A stretch of DNA of 64,000 bases, taken from Apostichopus japonicus. Its lineage: Eukaryota > Echinodermata > Holothuroidea > Aspidochirotida > Stichopodidae. Position 1 is the first letter of the stretch. Each line of letters starts with the position of its first letter. Of this stretch, positions 45,548 through 60,872 are shown one piece after another. The notes beneath the pieces were generated by a model. It was not told the DNA's origin and searched no databases. It saw nothing but the letters and a program-made list of their open reading frames with translations. The translations under genes were made by a program, and so were the position numbers. The stretch covers positions 14,351,499-14,415,498 of the forward strand of contig NC_092565.1 of assembly GCF_037975245.1 (NCBI RefSeq). Direction: 5' to 3'.

Positions 45548-48500
45548 ATAATGTGGTTTATGGCAATTTAAAAGTCTGTAGGTGACACAGGACAATGACA
45601 CAATGAGAGTAGACACATGGGTCAGCTGCTATGTCGCTAACCTATATGCCACCTCTTCTATTTCAAAATTTAAACACGATCATGGTGGTGCAAATGCCAC
45701 AATAGTCCAAGTCATCAGCTTTAATATGATTGGTAGGACGAGTCCGATGAAGACCTTCATCTATCCTTCAGCAAACCTTGGATATATACAGTGACAACAG
45801 TAAGCTGTGTTATTTCCCAGTTATAATCCTCTCTATTACATCTCACATTCAATAACTTTGCCATATACACGTACATAATTCATTACTGTGCTATCTTTGT
45901 TCTCATCTTCATTATCACGCTTAACTTGTAAGGTAAACAAAACTTGTTAATGCTATCATATAAAAGTCTAGGATTGATTGGATAAGTTTATTCCAAACAT
46001 GTCCTCATCATGACAAATGGAAGGCAAAGTCCATAATATTACAAACTACCACGCCCCCTCTCCCATCCCCCCTATTTTTTTGCAGCAGTTAATATACCAA
46101 AAAATGGCACCAGGAACAATGAAATTTATTGGCATTAAAATTCAAATGTTCACAAATTTCAACCAAAGATGATAATTAGATTAGATATTTGGGACACAAA
46201 AATTTTTCCTCAGTCGGGAAGCCAAATGGTTTGAACCAAATAATATTGTAGAAGTTGTAGCTATTTCACATCCTGTAGTGTCAGATTCAATCATGAATGA
46301 TAAAGTTCAAATTGTATGTAGAGTACGAATGTAATGAAGAGTTAATCTCGATTGGAAAAACGAAATTGTTGTTTGAATTGTTCTTCCCTTTGCAGTGACA
46401 TATACGATACAGCTATATTTGATCATTTGGAGGATTTTATATTTAAAAATTTCTAGCATAGAGATGACAAAACAATTAGAAAAAAGGGTACTTATATATA
46501 TTATATTCATAGCTTATCGTTTAAAAAAAAATTAAAGGAAAAAAAAAATCTGAAATGGTCATTGATTATTTGGGGTTATTTATAAAAATTTTGCAAAATA
46601 TTTTCACTGCAAAAAATAATTTGAGGAAACTGAAATTAGCATCATAAATCACGCACAGAACTAATGTTCATTTTTCATTAATTGGTGTCAGTTCATCTGA
46701 TAACTACAGACAACCCTGAACTAATTTTACGGTAGAAGTCATTTTACTCATACTTTGCAAGTTACTGTACGTCAAGCCAAAAAATGCAGCATGATATTTT
46801 TTATTCAAAAGAGATAACCTTGTGACAGATATGATCTGCATAAATTCTTCCAAATATTACCTCTCAAGAACTTATAGACTTCTTCAAAAGCCCCTTAAAT
46901 CGTTTTAACAAAGTCCCCAAGGAAGACATCAATTAAGCACATTTTGATGATGTCGATAAAAGAGGGAGGAACTGCTTGCCTCTCAATGGACTCTGGGGTG
47001 CCCCTAGAGTTATTGTCACTAACTACGAACTAAACGCAAGAAGACTTCGCTCCAACGTCAAAACATAAGAAGAAGAATCGCTCCAAACACTATACCCTTT
47101 GGCTACAGTTAAGGTAGTTGGCCAACTAGTGCTAAACTTAATTAGTATTGGATTTCTGAAGGCGTTTTTTTTTTGGGATTCATTTTTTGCTTCCCTTGCA
47201 GGAAAGGTCAAACACCGTTGCCCATGCACCGATACAGCGTCTAATAAGTCCACACAGTTTAATCTTAACGCTACAACTGATCCATCTTATCTTCTTAGAG
47301 GCAGGCTCTGTTTAGATGCTGATGAGCTCTCGGGAGGATGAGTATGCCATAAGCAATCTACAATATGACAGAGATCAGGGTTTTAAGAGGTGAAGCTAAA
47401 CAAACGGATGACCCAAACTGCCTGATTATAATGACGTACAAGTACAGCCAAGAATTGTTAAATAGCGATCAGATCTTTCCCATATGGAGGAATTCATCTG
47501 GCTAAGATGTGCGGTATAAACTTGTCCGATGCTCACCCTGTACAGTACTGCACAATACACTCATTACAAAGATGTGGTGGACTGTCAGTTTATTATGGAG
47601 GATAAGGGGAACAAGGATTACCGATTAGATCCTTCTGGAATAAAGGATCAAGCCTAAATGGGAGATCCTTTGAATGAATACATGAGTATACTCCAGGGAT
47701 CAGGAGGGTTTTCACGATGCAACTACCAGCAAGTGAAGTAAGTTGGGATTGCAAAATGGGTGATGCATGGGGGTGATCATGAATGGGTGATGATGCATGG
47801 GTGATGGTGCATGGGTGATGAATTGGAGATTGTTAGTAACACTGCAATCTGAATTTAATGAAGATAATTAGTCATCAGTGTAGGACAAAGCTCCAAATGT
47901 GATTTTAGTAATCAGAACAGAACTTGGTCGCCAGCTAGCTCAGACGACCGATAAAAATTGGTGTTATACCATTGGCTGTTGCACGGTTAAGTTTGTCGTT
48001 ATGACAACTGGTGCAAGGTATAACCTAGATCAGTTTATACTCTATGCATACAACAACTTAGCTGCTGCTTGTGTAAGATGTACTTGTAAGGTATCTTATC
48101 TGAACATATCTGAACTTAGATACACCTGTTGCACTACATTCATTTTTCAGTCCTTCTTGAGTCTCTTTATCCCCTCTACCCCCCCACCCCCACCCCAGAC
48201 ATTCCATTCCCACCCCTTAACTGAATGCCCTACCCACTGGCCGTTTCATCAATCGCGTACTATAGCAGGTTAAACAGTGATTTTGGCAGTACGTGTTTAG
48301 ATTCCATACATCAGCTAAAACACTACTCAACCGGTCACTTAAAAACCAATATACCATCTTTATGGATATCCATTAACCAAGATTTTATTGTCTCTCTCAA
48401 CGGATTGTTTTTTAAAGCCTGTCAGACCGAGACGATCGGATACGATGAGGGAAAAAAAAAGAAGGTGGAATTGTATCGCTCTACAAGCTTTGAAAAGAGT

Positions 48501-50685
48501 GTTTATGATCAGATTAGGACGGTTGAAAACACATAAACCTGGTGCCATCGAGATTGATTTGTTTGGGTTAACTGATTTTTATCCTGCAATTGTTTTAAAT
48601 TTGTGAACTGGAATCACCTTTCAAAAATTAGACTTGTTCATTGCATTTCGGTTTCTTTACCTCTTTATTTGCATCACTCAGCTGGAGCCTTGAGATGATC
48701 CTCCACTGTAATATTTACTCTATTTCACTCAACTTCACTTTGTTATCTTGTATCTCGTTACACTTTATAGAGGCTATATACATGCTATTAATCCCGAACG
48801 TCTCCTTTTAGGACATGCGACTAAATATTATACTCTCAAAATTCTTGCTTGATGAGTTATCGATGAGTGACAGTATTTGATTTCGTGTTAATCTTACAAT
48901 AACTACCTCTCCTACCTTGCCAAGTAAATCTAGCTATATACAGTTATAGCTCAAACACTGAACATAAAAATCTTACGATCATCCCACCCCCCCCCCCACT
49001 CGTTATCTCACCCAATTCTTCTGTCACATGGGTACACACTTCTCTGTTCCAACTTTACTGCATGGGAAGTCCTGCAACGGCAATATTCTTGGCAAATTTT
49101 AAACTCATAATCTCAGTCATTTTCATAACATATTCTGTGCTCGTTCTCTAATAATACAGTGCAATGGTACGCAGCTTACCTCATCTGTGTTGACCTCTCA
49201 TGACCAATGACCTCCACCAAAAACAATAAGGTAATTACCCTATGACTAACTTTACTTAATACCTATCAGCGACATAGTTAAGCCAAAGAACTGTAAATCC
49301 TGTTTAGAAGGCTTCAGACATTTTACTGCTGTTTTCCTAACATATGATATTAGTTTAATGCACTCCAAACTCTCCCCTCCCCCCCCCCCCACAGGTAAAC
49401 AAAATACAAGTCAGAAATCAGATTTAAGGTTAAATCGACAACAAACAATTTATAGGGGGATACTACATTTAATCCAATCAGATACCAGCATGTACATAGA
49501 TTCACACACACATACAGTACACACCCAGATCATGACTGGTCATGCACATAACATTCCTTGTGCATTCAAAGTTCAAATAAGGAATCAAACTTAAATTTCA
49601 AACATAGAACTAAATCCATAATGTGACTTAAATTGTCACATTTCATTTTTCGTGAGTGAACTTTATATTTTCTAGCACAGTGTAAATCTCACATCACCAA
49701 ATCTAATTCAAAGGTAACCATTAGTTTTCAGCTCACACACCTCCGGCTAATTCCAATTATAGGTTAACATTGTATCTATATATTGTACCTTTTCTATATT
49801 TTGTCCTTTTGCTTAAAATCTTCTTACCTTATCTTCTTTCGTCTTTTCTGTATGAACCGTGCAATATTATCTGCCCAGCTTACAAGGGTGTAAATATGCA
49901 TAAAATACTGACAGAAACCCACTATACGAAACCTGTTAACTTGGATATCAACTTACCCAGAATCCACGAAACATGAAGACTAGAAATAATAAATGCTGAC
50001 ACGTGTGTACCCTAACTATTAAATACTGCTCCAATTTGCAGACACTGAAAGATGGGAAGCCCCTCAGGACTTCTGCACATCTTCATATATATAAAGTCCA
50101 AATATTTTGACAAGGAGAAAATTGTCAAATTTCACACCAAAATTGAATGGAAATGTAAAGCCTTTCCAGAAAGACTATTGTATGGGAACTACAATGAAGA
50201 GCCGCGAGCATGTCCGCTTTGAGGAGTAAATTCACACAGTGCCATGTTTACCATGCATGAATGGATATATATCATGAGGCATTAGGTAGGGGACCATTAC
50301 ATACTGTATATACACAGTAGCACTGGCATCAGGACAGATATAGTTAGGAATTTGAACGTGCTCGCAACAGAAGAACAATGTACATATCTAAATATCCCAA
50401 GAATCGAGGGACATACTAAAAATGGCCAATTTAATAAAAATCATACCACTCGCTGAACCTTTCTGTTTCCCAGACAAAAAACCTTTTCTATTTTTTTTCC
50501 AGGTCTCAATGTTCTTATGCAAATCCAATGTTTTTGTTAAACAAATGGGAAGTTTAATGATCATAGAAAACAGCCAAAACTTTACTGGTTTGGGTATTTA
50601 TGGATAGGAAAAGATGAAAATTGCACACTAGAAAACAGTGAAGGCTTCTGAAATGGAAGATTTGGAAGGGGGAGGACGTGGGGGC
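45548..50685. other. No gene recognised
   Basis: AT-rich unique sequence with a small (gatgcatgggt)n patch at about 47758-47822 and C-runs at about 48988-49000 and 49377-49391. Open frames at 47023-47341 and 47899-48606 have no recognisable domain. A 23-bp splice-bracketed segment at 49957-49979 is treated under findings. Confidence 0.5.
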
Positions 50686-50687
50686 GC

Positions 50688-50840
50688 AGTGCAAGAATGT
50701 TAACAGTCAATGGAAATGGTACATTAGAGTGCATGCAGTATATAAATACAGTGACCTCTTTGAGGGTCATTGGGGGTCACAGTGCAAGAATGTTAACAGT
50801 TTATGGAAATCGTACATTAGAGTGTAAACAGTATATATAG
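50688..50840. repeat. Imperfect direct duplication of about 90 bp
   Basis: 'gtgcaagaatgttaacagt' and 'tacattagagtg' appear twice, about 90 bp apart. The junction contains an everted pair of TGACCT half-sites (50752-50769). Confidence 0.8.
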
Positions 50841-53800
50841 GGGACAGGTAAGAGAGAAACAAAGTAAATTATGTGCTTCTATTCAAGTTAATTCAAGTTA
50901 ATACTCTTCCTTCCAGAGTCAGCCACCAGGTAGTGTGGATCCAGAGATGTGCGAGAATGGGCCATGGACACCTCCTCTTCTCAACCCCCACAAAAAACTT
51001 TAAAAAGTAGTAATTTGAATTATAGACCTTATTTATACCTAAACATGCCTCAAAATGAACCATTTCACATTAAATATTTGTATGACACCCTCTACTTGGG
51101 CCCAGTCAGCTTCAACGACCGCAGGGCAAAACTCCCCCCCCCCCCCCACCCTTTTAAATTCTGGCATCTGCCACTGACATCTCTCCACTCTTGAAAGCCT
51201 GAAAGGCAATAAAACTAACCAACTAACTAATATATATATAATAGTATACAGTAGTATAAAGCCATATATATTATTTCTTCCTGCTCTCTTTATGTTGTAT
51301 CTGTGGTAAGATTGAGGGTAAGTAAATATTCATCTGAACAATATATGCAACAGGAGACAATTGGAAACACACTCATCATAGTCTAGCCTGTTTCCTCCAC
51401 CTGCAACCAACTCCCCCACCCTCCCCACCCTCCCCCACCACCATCTGTAATCCTCTTCATACTCGGAACTTTTTCCAAACCACAGAGATTAAACTTAATA
51501 TTTAATTAATTAAAATTTCAAAGATTTGGCAATGACAATTTATGAAAGACTATACATTACAGTGAATGTGTGGGACACAAAATTTCCATGTAACATTTTA
51601 ATACTCACTTTGAATAGTTTAAATCAACAGTTCTATATACACACAAACATTCCAAATGCCTTCATCCACAAAAAGATCTCTCTCATAGAAAAGGGGATGA
51701 ATCCAGGCAATGTATATATATTTACATGACTTGCTCAAAAGTGACACAAAAGCAACGATTTGTAACTCAAAACCGCAGCTTTTAAATCAAATTTTGTCGA
51801 ACATGCATCTCCTCGTACAATTACAACAGAGACGGTCACAGGGTCTGGCCTTCAAAATCTGATCAAAAAACATTTTAAGGCGCTTCTACGAAAAAACTGG
51901 CAGGCAATTGAATTTAATCTAAGGAAAATTCAAATTTGATCTAAAATTAAGACCTAGAGTATAGTCGCCAAGGAAGAGGATAGAATCTGAAGATAGATGC
52001 GTCACGGCCTTGAGTTGGAATTGCAAATGACAGGAAAGACATTTGTAAAAGTACATGCATGGCCTGTATTACACGCAAGCAGAGAAATTTCTGACACAAA
52101 TTATACGCACAATAAATTTGTATGTTTAAAAGGCATGTTCATGTATGTACTGTACAAGCTGTTGCCAACTTAATTTATTTAAAAAAAAATTGATTGCATT
52201 TTCTTTCTTATGTGGGTCGCATGTAAGTTGAAGGCCTCAACAAGTGAATAGCTTTAGTTTAAATCATTAACACAAAAATGTAAATTGGGTCTGTGTCGGT
52301 TGTTTAAACATATTACAGACTTTCACATGCAGAATATAAGTGGCAAATGTTTAACATGTTGTAGGTACTTACATTCAAAATGTTCAACGCGCACAACTTG
52401 ATAAATTAACATATTTTATCGCCATAATTATGCTATATAAGATGTTCAAGTGATGGTCATTCGTGCACATTCTGTGACAAGAATATTAAAAGTATACTAA
52501 AAGCATTTGCCTTTATATCAGTGACTCTGATGCTGATTTTAAATTTGGGTAGATGGGGAGGGGGAGAGGAATGGGGAGGGAGAAGGGAGCAGTAGAGGAA
52601 GCTAGGAGTCAGATAAATTTTCACTATTGTTAAAGATGTCGCTTACAGCGGCACAGCTTTTAGTAATTTTAGCAGAACAAAACTTGGGCTATAATGAAAA
52701 CTAAATAACCTACAAAATGAAATCCACATAAACATTCTTAAAATTACTGCAATTTTCCCTCAGTTTACCCAAATTCTTTATATGTGCAGCTTATAATGAT
52801 GCCAAAAATGTGTAGCACTTTTTTTTCCATTGATGTAGTTTTGCACAGTTTTCTTTGGTGGGTGGTAGGGAGAAGGATAGCAGGGGGGAGGGGGAAGTGA
52901 CAGACCACATCCACTCCAGATACTGACAGGATTTATCATCATTTTTTCTTTTCTTGTCAACATTATATTACACTAGTTTTAACAATTTTAAGATACTGTT
53001 GTCTCTATTTATCATACTATAAGAACACTATGACTACTTGTGGGCATATGCCCTTCTGTAACTACCACAGAAAGGCTAGGTAACATTCCTTTGCCAACAA
53101 GGTTTCATTTAAATATCTATTCAAATTTTGCTTCATTTCACAAGTTTGTGTTTAGCAGATTGTGCCACACTTTCATATCATTAGAAGACATGTCGCTACG
53201 GTGTATGCTATACGATAAAGCTCCAAAATGCCAGAGATATGGTGTGTTTGACATACTGTATCTTTCCGGTGAATATGATTTATAATGTATGAAAAATGGA
53301 TGTTAGACCATGATTGAGCATACTTTACCGGTGAAGTTAATTACGCTTACCGAGGTGCGCATCTTGGGATTCACATTACGTAAAGAAATGTAATTATAGA
53401 CAAAAACATGAGAGAGCTGAGTTTAAGCCGTGACACCTTAGTAGAGCCAAATGTTTAATATGTGCCAACTTTGTGAAATTGCTCTCTACTGGGATGTGTG
53501 AAGTTATTTACAATACAAGCGTTAGATAAGAGTTGCTTTTAATATACTTTACAGAAAAATCTGGTAATTCACAATTTAAAGAGCGGGTCAATAATAAAAC
53601 TTGTTAGGTCTTTCAAAAGTCAGGCTATCAACTGGCTCATTGCCAGTGGATTTTGTAGGCACTAGCATACTGTAGCTTATAAGAACATTGAAAAAATGTG
53701 GTAAGTCTGGTAACAACAATTGTCAATCGAAACGTTGCATGATTTTTGTACCTAACATGGGCCTCCTCCTGTAGCTGCTGCTCCAATCTACGATACAGTA

Positions 53801-53958
53801 TTATCGATGTGTGCTGCAGTTTGGGGAAAATACCTGTGGCAACTTGGATGTTAGGCCAATCAAGACAAGCGGCTTAAAAATTGTGAAATTCTAGGCCCGA
53901 TGGTATGATATGAAGATGAATAAAAAAAGACGAACCAAAGTCATCGGGTACAAAACTC
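50841..53958. other. No gene recognised
   Basis: AT-rich; C-run at about 51136-51148, C-rich block at about 51410-51440, G-rich patch at about 52555-52590. No open frame with a motif. Confidence 0.5.
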
Positions 53959-54007
53959 AGAGGGCCAGACGTTTCGATTCTAGCAGGGTCTCTTTTCAAA
54001 CTGAAAG
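53959..54007 (-). repeat. Dispersed repeat core, Penelope-like tail, copy 3
   Basis: 'agacgtttcgattctagcag' matches the blocks at 6687 and 12825. Isolated fragment. Confidence 0.55.
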
Positions 54008-57000
54008 AAAACTGCCTTTATTTAAGTATAGTACACATAGACAAATAGATAGGAAACTGTAGCTGTTCAATTATGTCCCTCTAAATTTGTACATGTATTT
54101 ATCTACAGAAGGCCCTTTTGCAATAGATAAACAACCTCCTGAAAAGTTTTTTCTCTCTTTAAAATTTAATTTTTTTATTTGATGAAATTAAAATATGTAT
54201 GAATTTAAAACCTCTGACTTTGCCATTGTACGTATCAAAACCCAGTTGAGATGTGCAATTGAAGTGCGGTTTCAGCATATATGTAGTACGTCAACTCGTA
54301 TTTCTATTAGGAAACCTTACTTATTTCTATAAGTAAACCTTACTATTAGATATATATCATACAAAGACATGATTTGTCAATACCACTGAGAGTGGAATGT
54401 CCAGTAGAAAGAAAAAGTAGTTATGTACCACACAGTCAAGATCTACTGTAACAAACTGTTGTGGATTTTCAACTTTCCAATCAGGTAAACGAGACAACGG
54501 TTATTGATTTGAATCATTCTTGATAGGAAAGCAATGTCCACTCACAATTCGATTCAAGGGGCTGGGAAGTTCGCTCAAGCTGTGCGTCCACTCCTTGGAA
54601 TCCTCTGTCTAGCAGTATAGGATAGCCGTGGAAACAAGGGTTAGTAGCCTACGTATACTGTAGGTCAGGATAGCCAAAGCAGCCTGGGTTAGCAGCCTAG
54701 CTAGCCTGGGCTAGCCGAAGCAGACGGTAGTATTATTTATTTACATATTAATAAACCATATACTTTTTGTCATTCGTACACATATCTTGCCTGAATGTCG
54801 TTAAAAATAAAGTCCTACTGTGCTGTACTTAATTCATCACCCATACGAAAAATATCCATTATTTTAAAACCACTGACTTGCAATTGTGTCTAAACACTTT
54901 TGTTGTGCAAACTTACTCAAAAAACACAATGTTGAAACTAATATAAAATCAGATCAGTCACAAAGTAATCCAAATAGAGCCTGAAACCATAGCAACCTTA
55001 ATACCCCAGCAATGCAACAGTTAACAGCCAATATATATCTATCCTGAAATAAATACAACAAGAGCATAATATACCCCCGTCAGTCCTCTAAATTATGCTA
55101 AAAGTGAGAGGCAGTTTCTCCCCGGTGTTCTAAGGAACTCAGCTGGCTGAATTCCCTGCTATATCCCTCGGGTGATATATAAGGATAGATATCGGCCAAA
55201 ACTTCATTTCGCACCGAGAACCTCTAAACTTTCTTGCCTGCTATAAGGCTTTCAACGATGTATAAGACTTAAAGAGGTAGACGTTACGTAAATCATAGAT
55301 CTTAATCATTCTGAGCTCAATTGGAAAACTAAAAAATAAATAAATAAAGGAAAAAAAAGACCTGGGTAGTTTTTAAAATGTGAATGTTTTTTTTGACATG
55401 ATTTACGGGGGACGTTACACAGGAATCTAACATACTAATTTTCACAACAAAACATCAAGTCTTTGTAGGTTATATAAGCCAACAACACTCTCAATCCATA
55501 TGCTGTGCTACGACACATATCTGACTTGTATATTGAGTCTGTACTGGTATTAACAAATTTGTCTCTTACTTGTTCTCACCCTTGTGGAAACTTGTACTCA
55601 TACTCTGAGCATTTTTCAAAAGCCTCTCAGGGTATTTACTTTGTAAAGTGGCTGCCTGCCTCTTCTTTTTTTTTGCGACTGCCTCACAAAAATATTACTC
55701 ACATCGCTGCCTCACTGTTTCAGAGAAGGAATCCAAATATAAAATGATTGCAATCCAACTTTTTTACCCCATGCCATCATCTGACATTTAAAAAATTAGC
55801 TGTGAATACTAAATTATAGTAACAAAATAAAAGTTCTTTCGACTATTTTAGCACAGCATTTTTATCTAATTTATTGTTAGGATGACTGACATTTAGATGT
55901 TCAACAAACATGCCCCCAGACTCCCCTCCCCCAGGTACGCTCGCGCCCTCCAGTGTCACAAGCCAGCTATCCCCTCTCACAGGAGAAATCCCAGGGGAAA
56001 CCCCTGAATCTAAGTTCTCCCATCACTTACGATTTAAACCATATTCTTCTACTCGGAACAAGCGAAACTATACTTTGACTCATACTTCTACTCCTGCACT
56101 TTATTTAACTTCAAGTCATCCATACATACTGTTGCACATAAATAAATCAAGGCAGTTCTTCTTAATGTCATTTACTATATAGTATGGCTAAACTATACCA
56201 GTCAGTAATCGGGCACTTACCCAGGCGAGAATAAACACTTAATGTGATTTAGATGCATGTGGTTGCATAAATGGCAAATTTCTCAAAATTGTAAAATAAT
56301 TGGATTGGAACTAGAGAGAGAGAGAGAGTCTAGAGAGAGAGGGGTACATAGAATTTGCCAAAGTCAATGCAAGGAGTAATTAATTTGTGTAAACAGCTTA
56401 TTTAAAAGTTAAATAGTTTTGAAAACCAAAAATAGATATGTGTATCAAAGAAATATAACCTATATCGATATTATATCTCATATTGTTTGGTTTTTTTATA
56501 ACCAACTTATTCAATTCAATTTTCACATCATTTCATTAAATATAATATTTATTGATAATCAGTATTGTAATCTGTGGATCATGCACACATTTTGTTTTAC
56601 TGCTTTACTGCTTTTCAGTAAAGAACTTAAAACCAAATTTTAATTACTTATTTGACACAAAAAACAGATATAGACAAAAACACGGTTCAGACCTAATATG
56701 AGAAAGCGCAACAGTGCCTGGCATAGAGTGATTAGAGATTTGCGTACAGTAATCCCTACACATATATGCAAATACCCAAGGCTTTAACTCATAGTCAAAC
56801 TGAAATTTGTCTTATTAACTTCTAGGAATTATTTTTTCTATTTACATCTACTTAGGTTAGTTTGTGAGGATATTTGAACGTACAGTAGACCAACCAACCA
56901 TTGAAGAATATGCCTCACTTTCAATCGAAAAGGTCATCTATTCTGGTTAAAAAAATATAAAAAAAACATTTTAACTGACTTTTTTTCACTTTCTGTAGAA

Positions 57001-59160
57001 TTTTTTCCAGACATGGAATTAAAATACAACACCGTCAACAAAATGAACTGATCCAAAGCGGATCGAGAATTTAAACCGATAACGACAGAGAATTTTTCTT
57101 CCCTTCACGATGACAAATTTATGTAGCTTCTAGCTCGTACATTCTCCAGGAAAAACGAAAACAGCCCAGAGAATCAATTCTCTTTATTTAAAAATGTTGG
57201 CAGCAGCGGCATATCCCTCGCTAATTCTCATGACATATGCTTACTGTTGGTATCGCGATGGCATCGTTTAATCAATAAACCGTGTGACGACGAGTCGCGC
57301 TAGAACACAGACACTACCCATCTAATTTATCTAGGAAGTGTAAAGTTAAATTGATTTCTTTCGTGCCTCCTGTCAAATATATATATATACAAACAATGCC
57401 ATATATGTCTGATGCTAACACATGAGAGAAACAACACAGCTCATTTTGAAAGATGTGAGCGTGGAAGCTTAAAAGCGCTCTCGATAAAATATACAACTTT
57501 GGACTTTTCTTTAAATTCTTGTTTTCAAAAGTTTTGCCCCAAATTGAAAGTTTGAAATGAGACTGGGCGACGGAGAGTGAAATGTCTATACTGTCAAAAT
57601 GTTTATCTAGACCTTGCGTATGTTCCTGAAGTTATCTTTAACCAATTTAATCACTTTATTAGTTTTGAAAGGGAGATTGGCATTCAAAGAAATTATTAGA
57701 AATAAGTATTGCCTGTAGATGAAAAGCAAAACAATTGAGAATATTGGAGGTATAAGTCACATTCTCCCAATTCTGCCGCCTCAAAATGAAAGGATATATA
57801 TGTAAGTAAAAAGCTGTTTGAAGAAATGTCGAGTGTCATCGCACCGTTCTGTTTACTCAGGATTCAGCGCCTGTTACAAATACCAAAGCAAATTACATGC
57901 ACCCAATGTTAACCCCAACAAGTAATATTGAGTATCAAAGATAATCTTAATCAATTAGTATTTAAACAATTCGGAAGGATAATTATTAAAATTGCAGATT
58001 GATAACATCTTGAATTTAAGATGATTATTGTAGTGTGCGTGCATGCTACAATATTTGGCATTACTGGCCAAGTGAACGATACCTACATGACTGGACGTTG
58101 GAACTTAAAGTTTCATATAGTCTTTGTACATTTGCAGTTTCAGTTTCGCTCCTATTTTTTCCTTTTTTTGTTGTATATTCCAAATTTCACCCGGACACAG
58201 AGCATTTAAGTATTCTTTGAAATTGTCCATGTTTCTAAATATGTTTCCAGTCATGTAGTTTAGGTGGATATGAAAGTGCAGATGTAGATTGGAGACAGGT
58301 TATTAAGAGAGGTATGTAAAGTAACTTCAGAGATCTAATGTAATTTGAGTTTATATCTTTCAGACAAGTTAGGTGTCTTCATACAACACTGAGAGATATC
58401 TAAGCTGACAAACAGACCTCCTTTAACACTGAACACCCTTCAGGCTAAGCTTATTAACGACACAAGTAGGCCTGTGAACTGTTCACATGCATAATAGCAT
58501 TTACCACGCTGAACATACACAAAGCTATATATTACTGGTCAAAATATCCGATATATTCGACAACCCAGCTCAACAAAGGCAAAAAATATCACAGGAAACT
58601 TACCTTCCACCTGAGTCCATGAATGCAAACTAGCTTTATCAGAAATACTATCCTTTCTTGTTGTGAACAAATTACTTCCCACGGTAGCAAGAATTACACA
58701 AATATTTACAGGCCTCCTTCATTTCTTGCATGCATTTTTGGGGAGAAAACAGACCAGAAAAGCAACAAAAGTATAACCCATAGGGGGTAGCATCAAGTTT
58801 TGTGATTTGTGTGTGTATTTATTCTCTGCTTGATCAGTCTATAGGTCAATGGGTGATAAAGAACTACCCTGATACTATGTGTCCAGTCAAGCGCATCTCT
58901 GGAACAAAGGTAAACTTGACTGCTGACCCTGGAATTGATCAACTTCAAACCAATAAGCAGTACAATCGCAATTAAAACCTCGCACCGTATATATTGACAC
59001 AGTATTCACAACAAGATAAGAGAGTGTCTTCTGCATTCCATTATAACTCACAGAAAACGATGTCTGTAATCACAGCCTATTTAAAATCATCTCTTTCAAA
59101 GTGTGCCATGTCGTTTTCCAATTAATTGCATTAATTATAACAATGACGTACAGACACATG
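54008..59160. other. No gene recognised
   Basis: AT-rich. Imperfect 'tagcctgggttagc' repeats at about 54625-54720 and a (GA)n run at about 56313-56340. A donor-like GTAAGT on the minus strand lies at 58603-58598. No coding frame is supportable. Confidence 0.5.
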
Positions 59161-59174
59161 CTTCTTTGTAACCA

Positions 59175-59490
59175 TTAAAGACTGGTCTCAACCAATTCAG
59201 ACTGGTTTCAACCATCGCATATTGCAGGTCCTAATCATTGCAGACTGATTTAACCATTGAGGCTGGTGTCTTAACCATTGTAGGCTGGTCTCTTAACCAT
59301 TGCAAACTGGTCTCAACCATTGCAGACTGGTCTCAACCATTTTAGACTGTAGGTCTTAATCATTGCAGACTAATTTAACCATTGAGGACTGGTCTCTTAG
59401 CCACTGCAGACTGGTTTCTTAACCACTGCAGACTGGTATCTTCACCATTGTAGGCTGGTCTCTTAACCATTGCAAACTGGTCTGTTATGT
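59175..59490. repeat. Tandem repeat, about 22-bp unit (aaccattgcagactggtctc)
   Basis: About 14 variable copies of an 'aaccattgcagactggtct'-type unit, with length changes between units. Confidence 0.9.
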
Positions 59491-59879
59491 ATATAAATGA
59501 TGATGTCGCTTTAAGGTAGGTTATGTGTATTGAATGCGAAAGTTGAATACTTAGAAATGATTGAAGTAAACAGATCATTTCACTGGTTTCCAAGCTCAGA
59601 GAAACTGTCTTTCACATAAAATGCAGTATTTACTCCGTGCCAGATTCAGCGATTTCAGCTGAGGACTTTATAAACGGCAGATATGGTGAATGTTTCAAAA
59701 CCTATGATTAATTAGTCCCAAAAATAAGTTTTCATTAGCAATAGCGGGTATCATATTCAGTATTAAACTTTGGGCGGTTGAATAAATCTGCAGGATGAAT
59801 GAAGGTTACTAAGTCACCATGGAAACCCAAAGACTTACTGGTTTGGGATATTTACAAATGACTATATACATGTACATAC

Positions 59880-59914
<35 letters not shown>

Positions 59915-59955
59915 TATATATATATTTATATATATATCTATATATATATATATTG
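59880..59955. repeat. (AT)n microsatellite
   Basis: About 75 bp of alternating TA with occasional AAA/TTT. A shorter tract lies at about 60710-60752. Confidence 0.95.
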
Positions 59956-60787
59956 TACGCTGTTACTGTAAAGTTGTGGAGCAATGGGAGTTCTGTGTGG
60001 ACGGTGTGGAACCTTTGTGGTAGTTTAACTCCCATTGGAATTATATTTGGGTTATCTCTCCTGGCATTAAGTAAACCAGTTGTAATTGTTGGCAGATTAT
60101 GGCTTTTGGGGCTGCTTCTATGGGTTGGCATGTGGTATCAGGCTTATGCTGGGATTGTGATGTAACACATGTGATATTTGCTAGGGATAGGTGTACAATT
60201 GCTTGGGGATGGTAGGAATGCACTGTAGTATTTGTGTATTATGTTTTTAGCTAAGTTGTAGGGCTTGTAGAGTCATCATTTGTGGTATTTCCACGTATTG
60301 TTATGTCATTTATATAATGCATTACCTGGGAGGGACAGACCAGTCTATACTCTGGTTGCTGTTGGACAAAAGACACTCTTGATGGTAGCTCTTCAGGGCC
60401 ACGTAGCCTCAAGTTTGTACCACATATCCAGTACAAGACACTTAACCTTACTGTAAGAAGTTTTCTTTTCAATATATCGCTGTTAAAAATACCATCACCT
60501 CTCTGGATTTATTTTGTGTTCATCTTCATTCTCTGGCCAATTACAATACAACATCTTAGGCCAAGAACCCTGAATCGGCTGGCCGGGGCTACTCACGGAG
60601 GAAAGTGTTACAATATGTGTATAGTATTTTTTTAATTTCTATCAATTCTCAATGTACATAATACAGATAAAATTGACTATAAAAAAGCATGACAGGTCTC
60701 AACGACCGCATATAAAAATATATGTATATATATAAATATATATATATATATGCCTACAAATTGGTAACATATATTCGTGCACTTTGC

Positions 60788-60872
60788 CCCCAATGACCTT
60801 CCAAGAGGTCACTGCTTCTCTTTTCAGTTTGTAGGCTAACCCAATGACCCTCCAGGAGGTCACTTCCTCTCT
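60788..60872. repeat. Two short direct repeats with palindromic TGACCT/AGGTCA
   Basis: 'ccaatgaccttccaagaggtcact' and 'ccaatgaccctccaggaggtcact' types lie about 51 bp apart. Each has an everted half-site pair (60794-60811 and 60845-60862). Confidence 0.7.
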
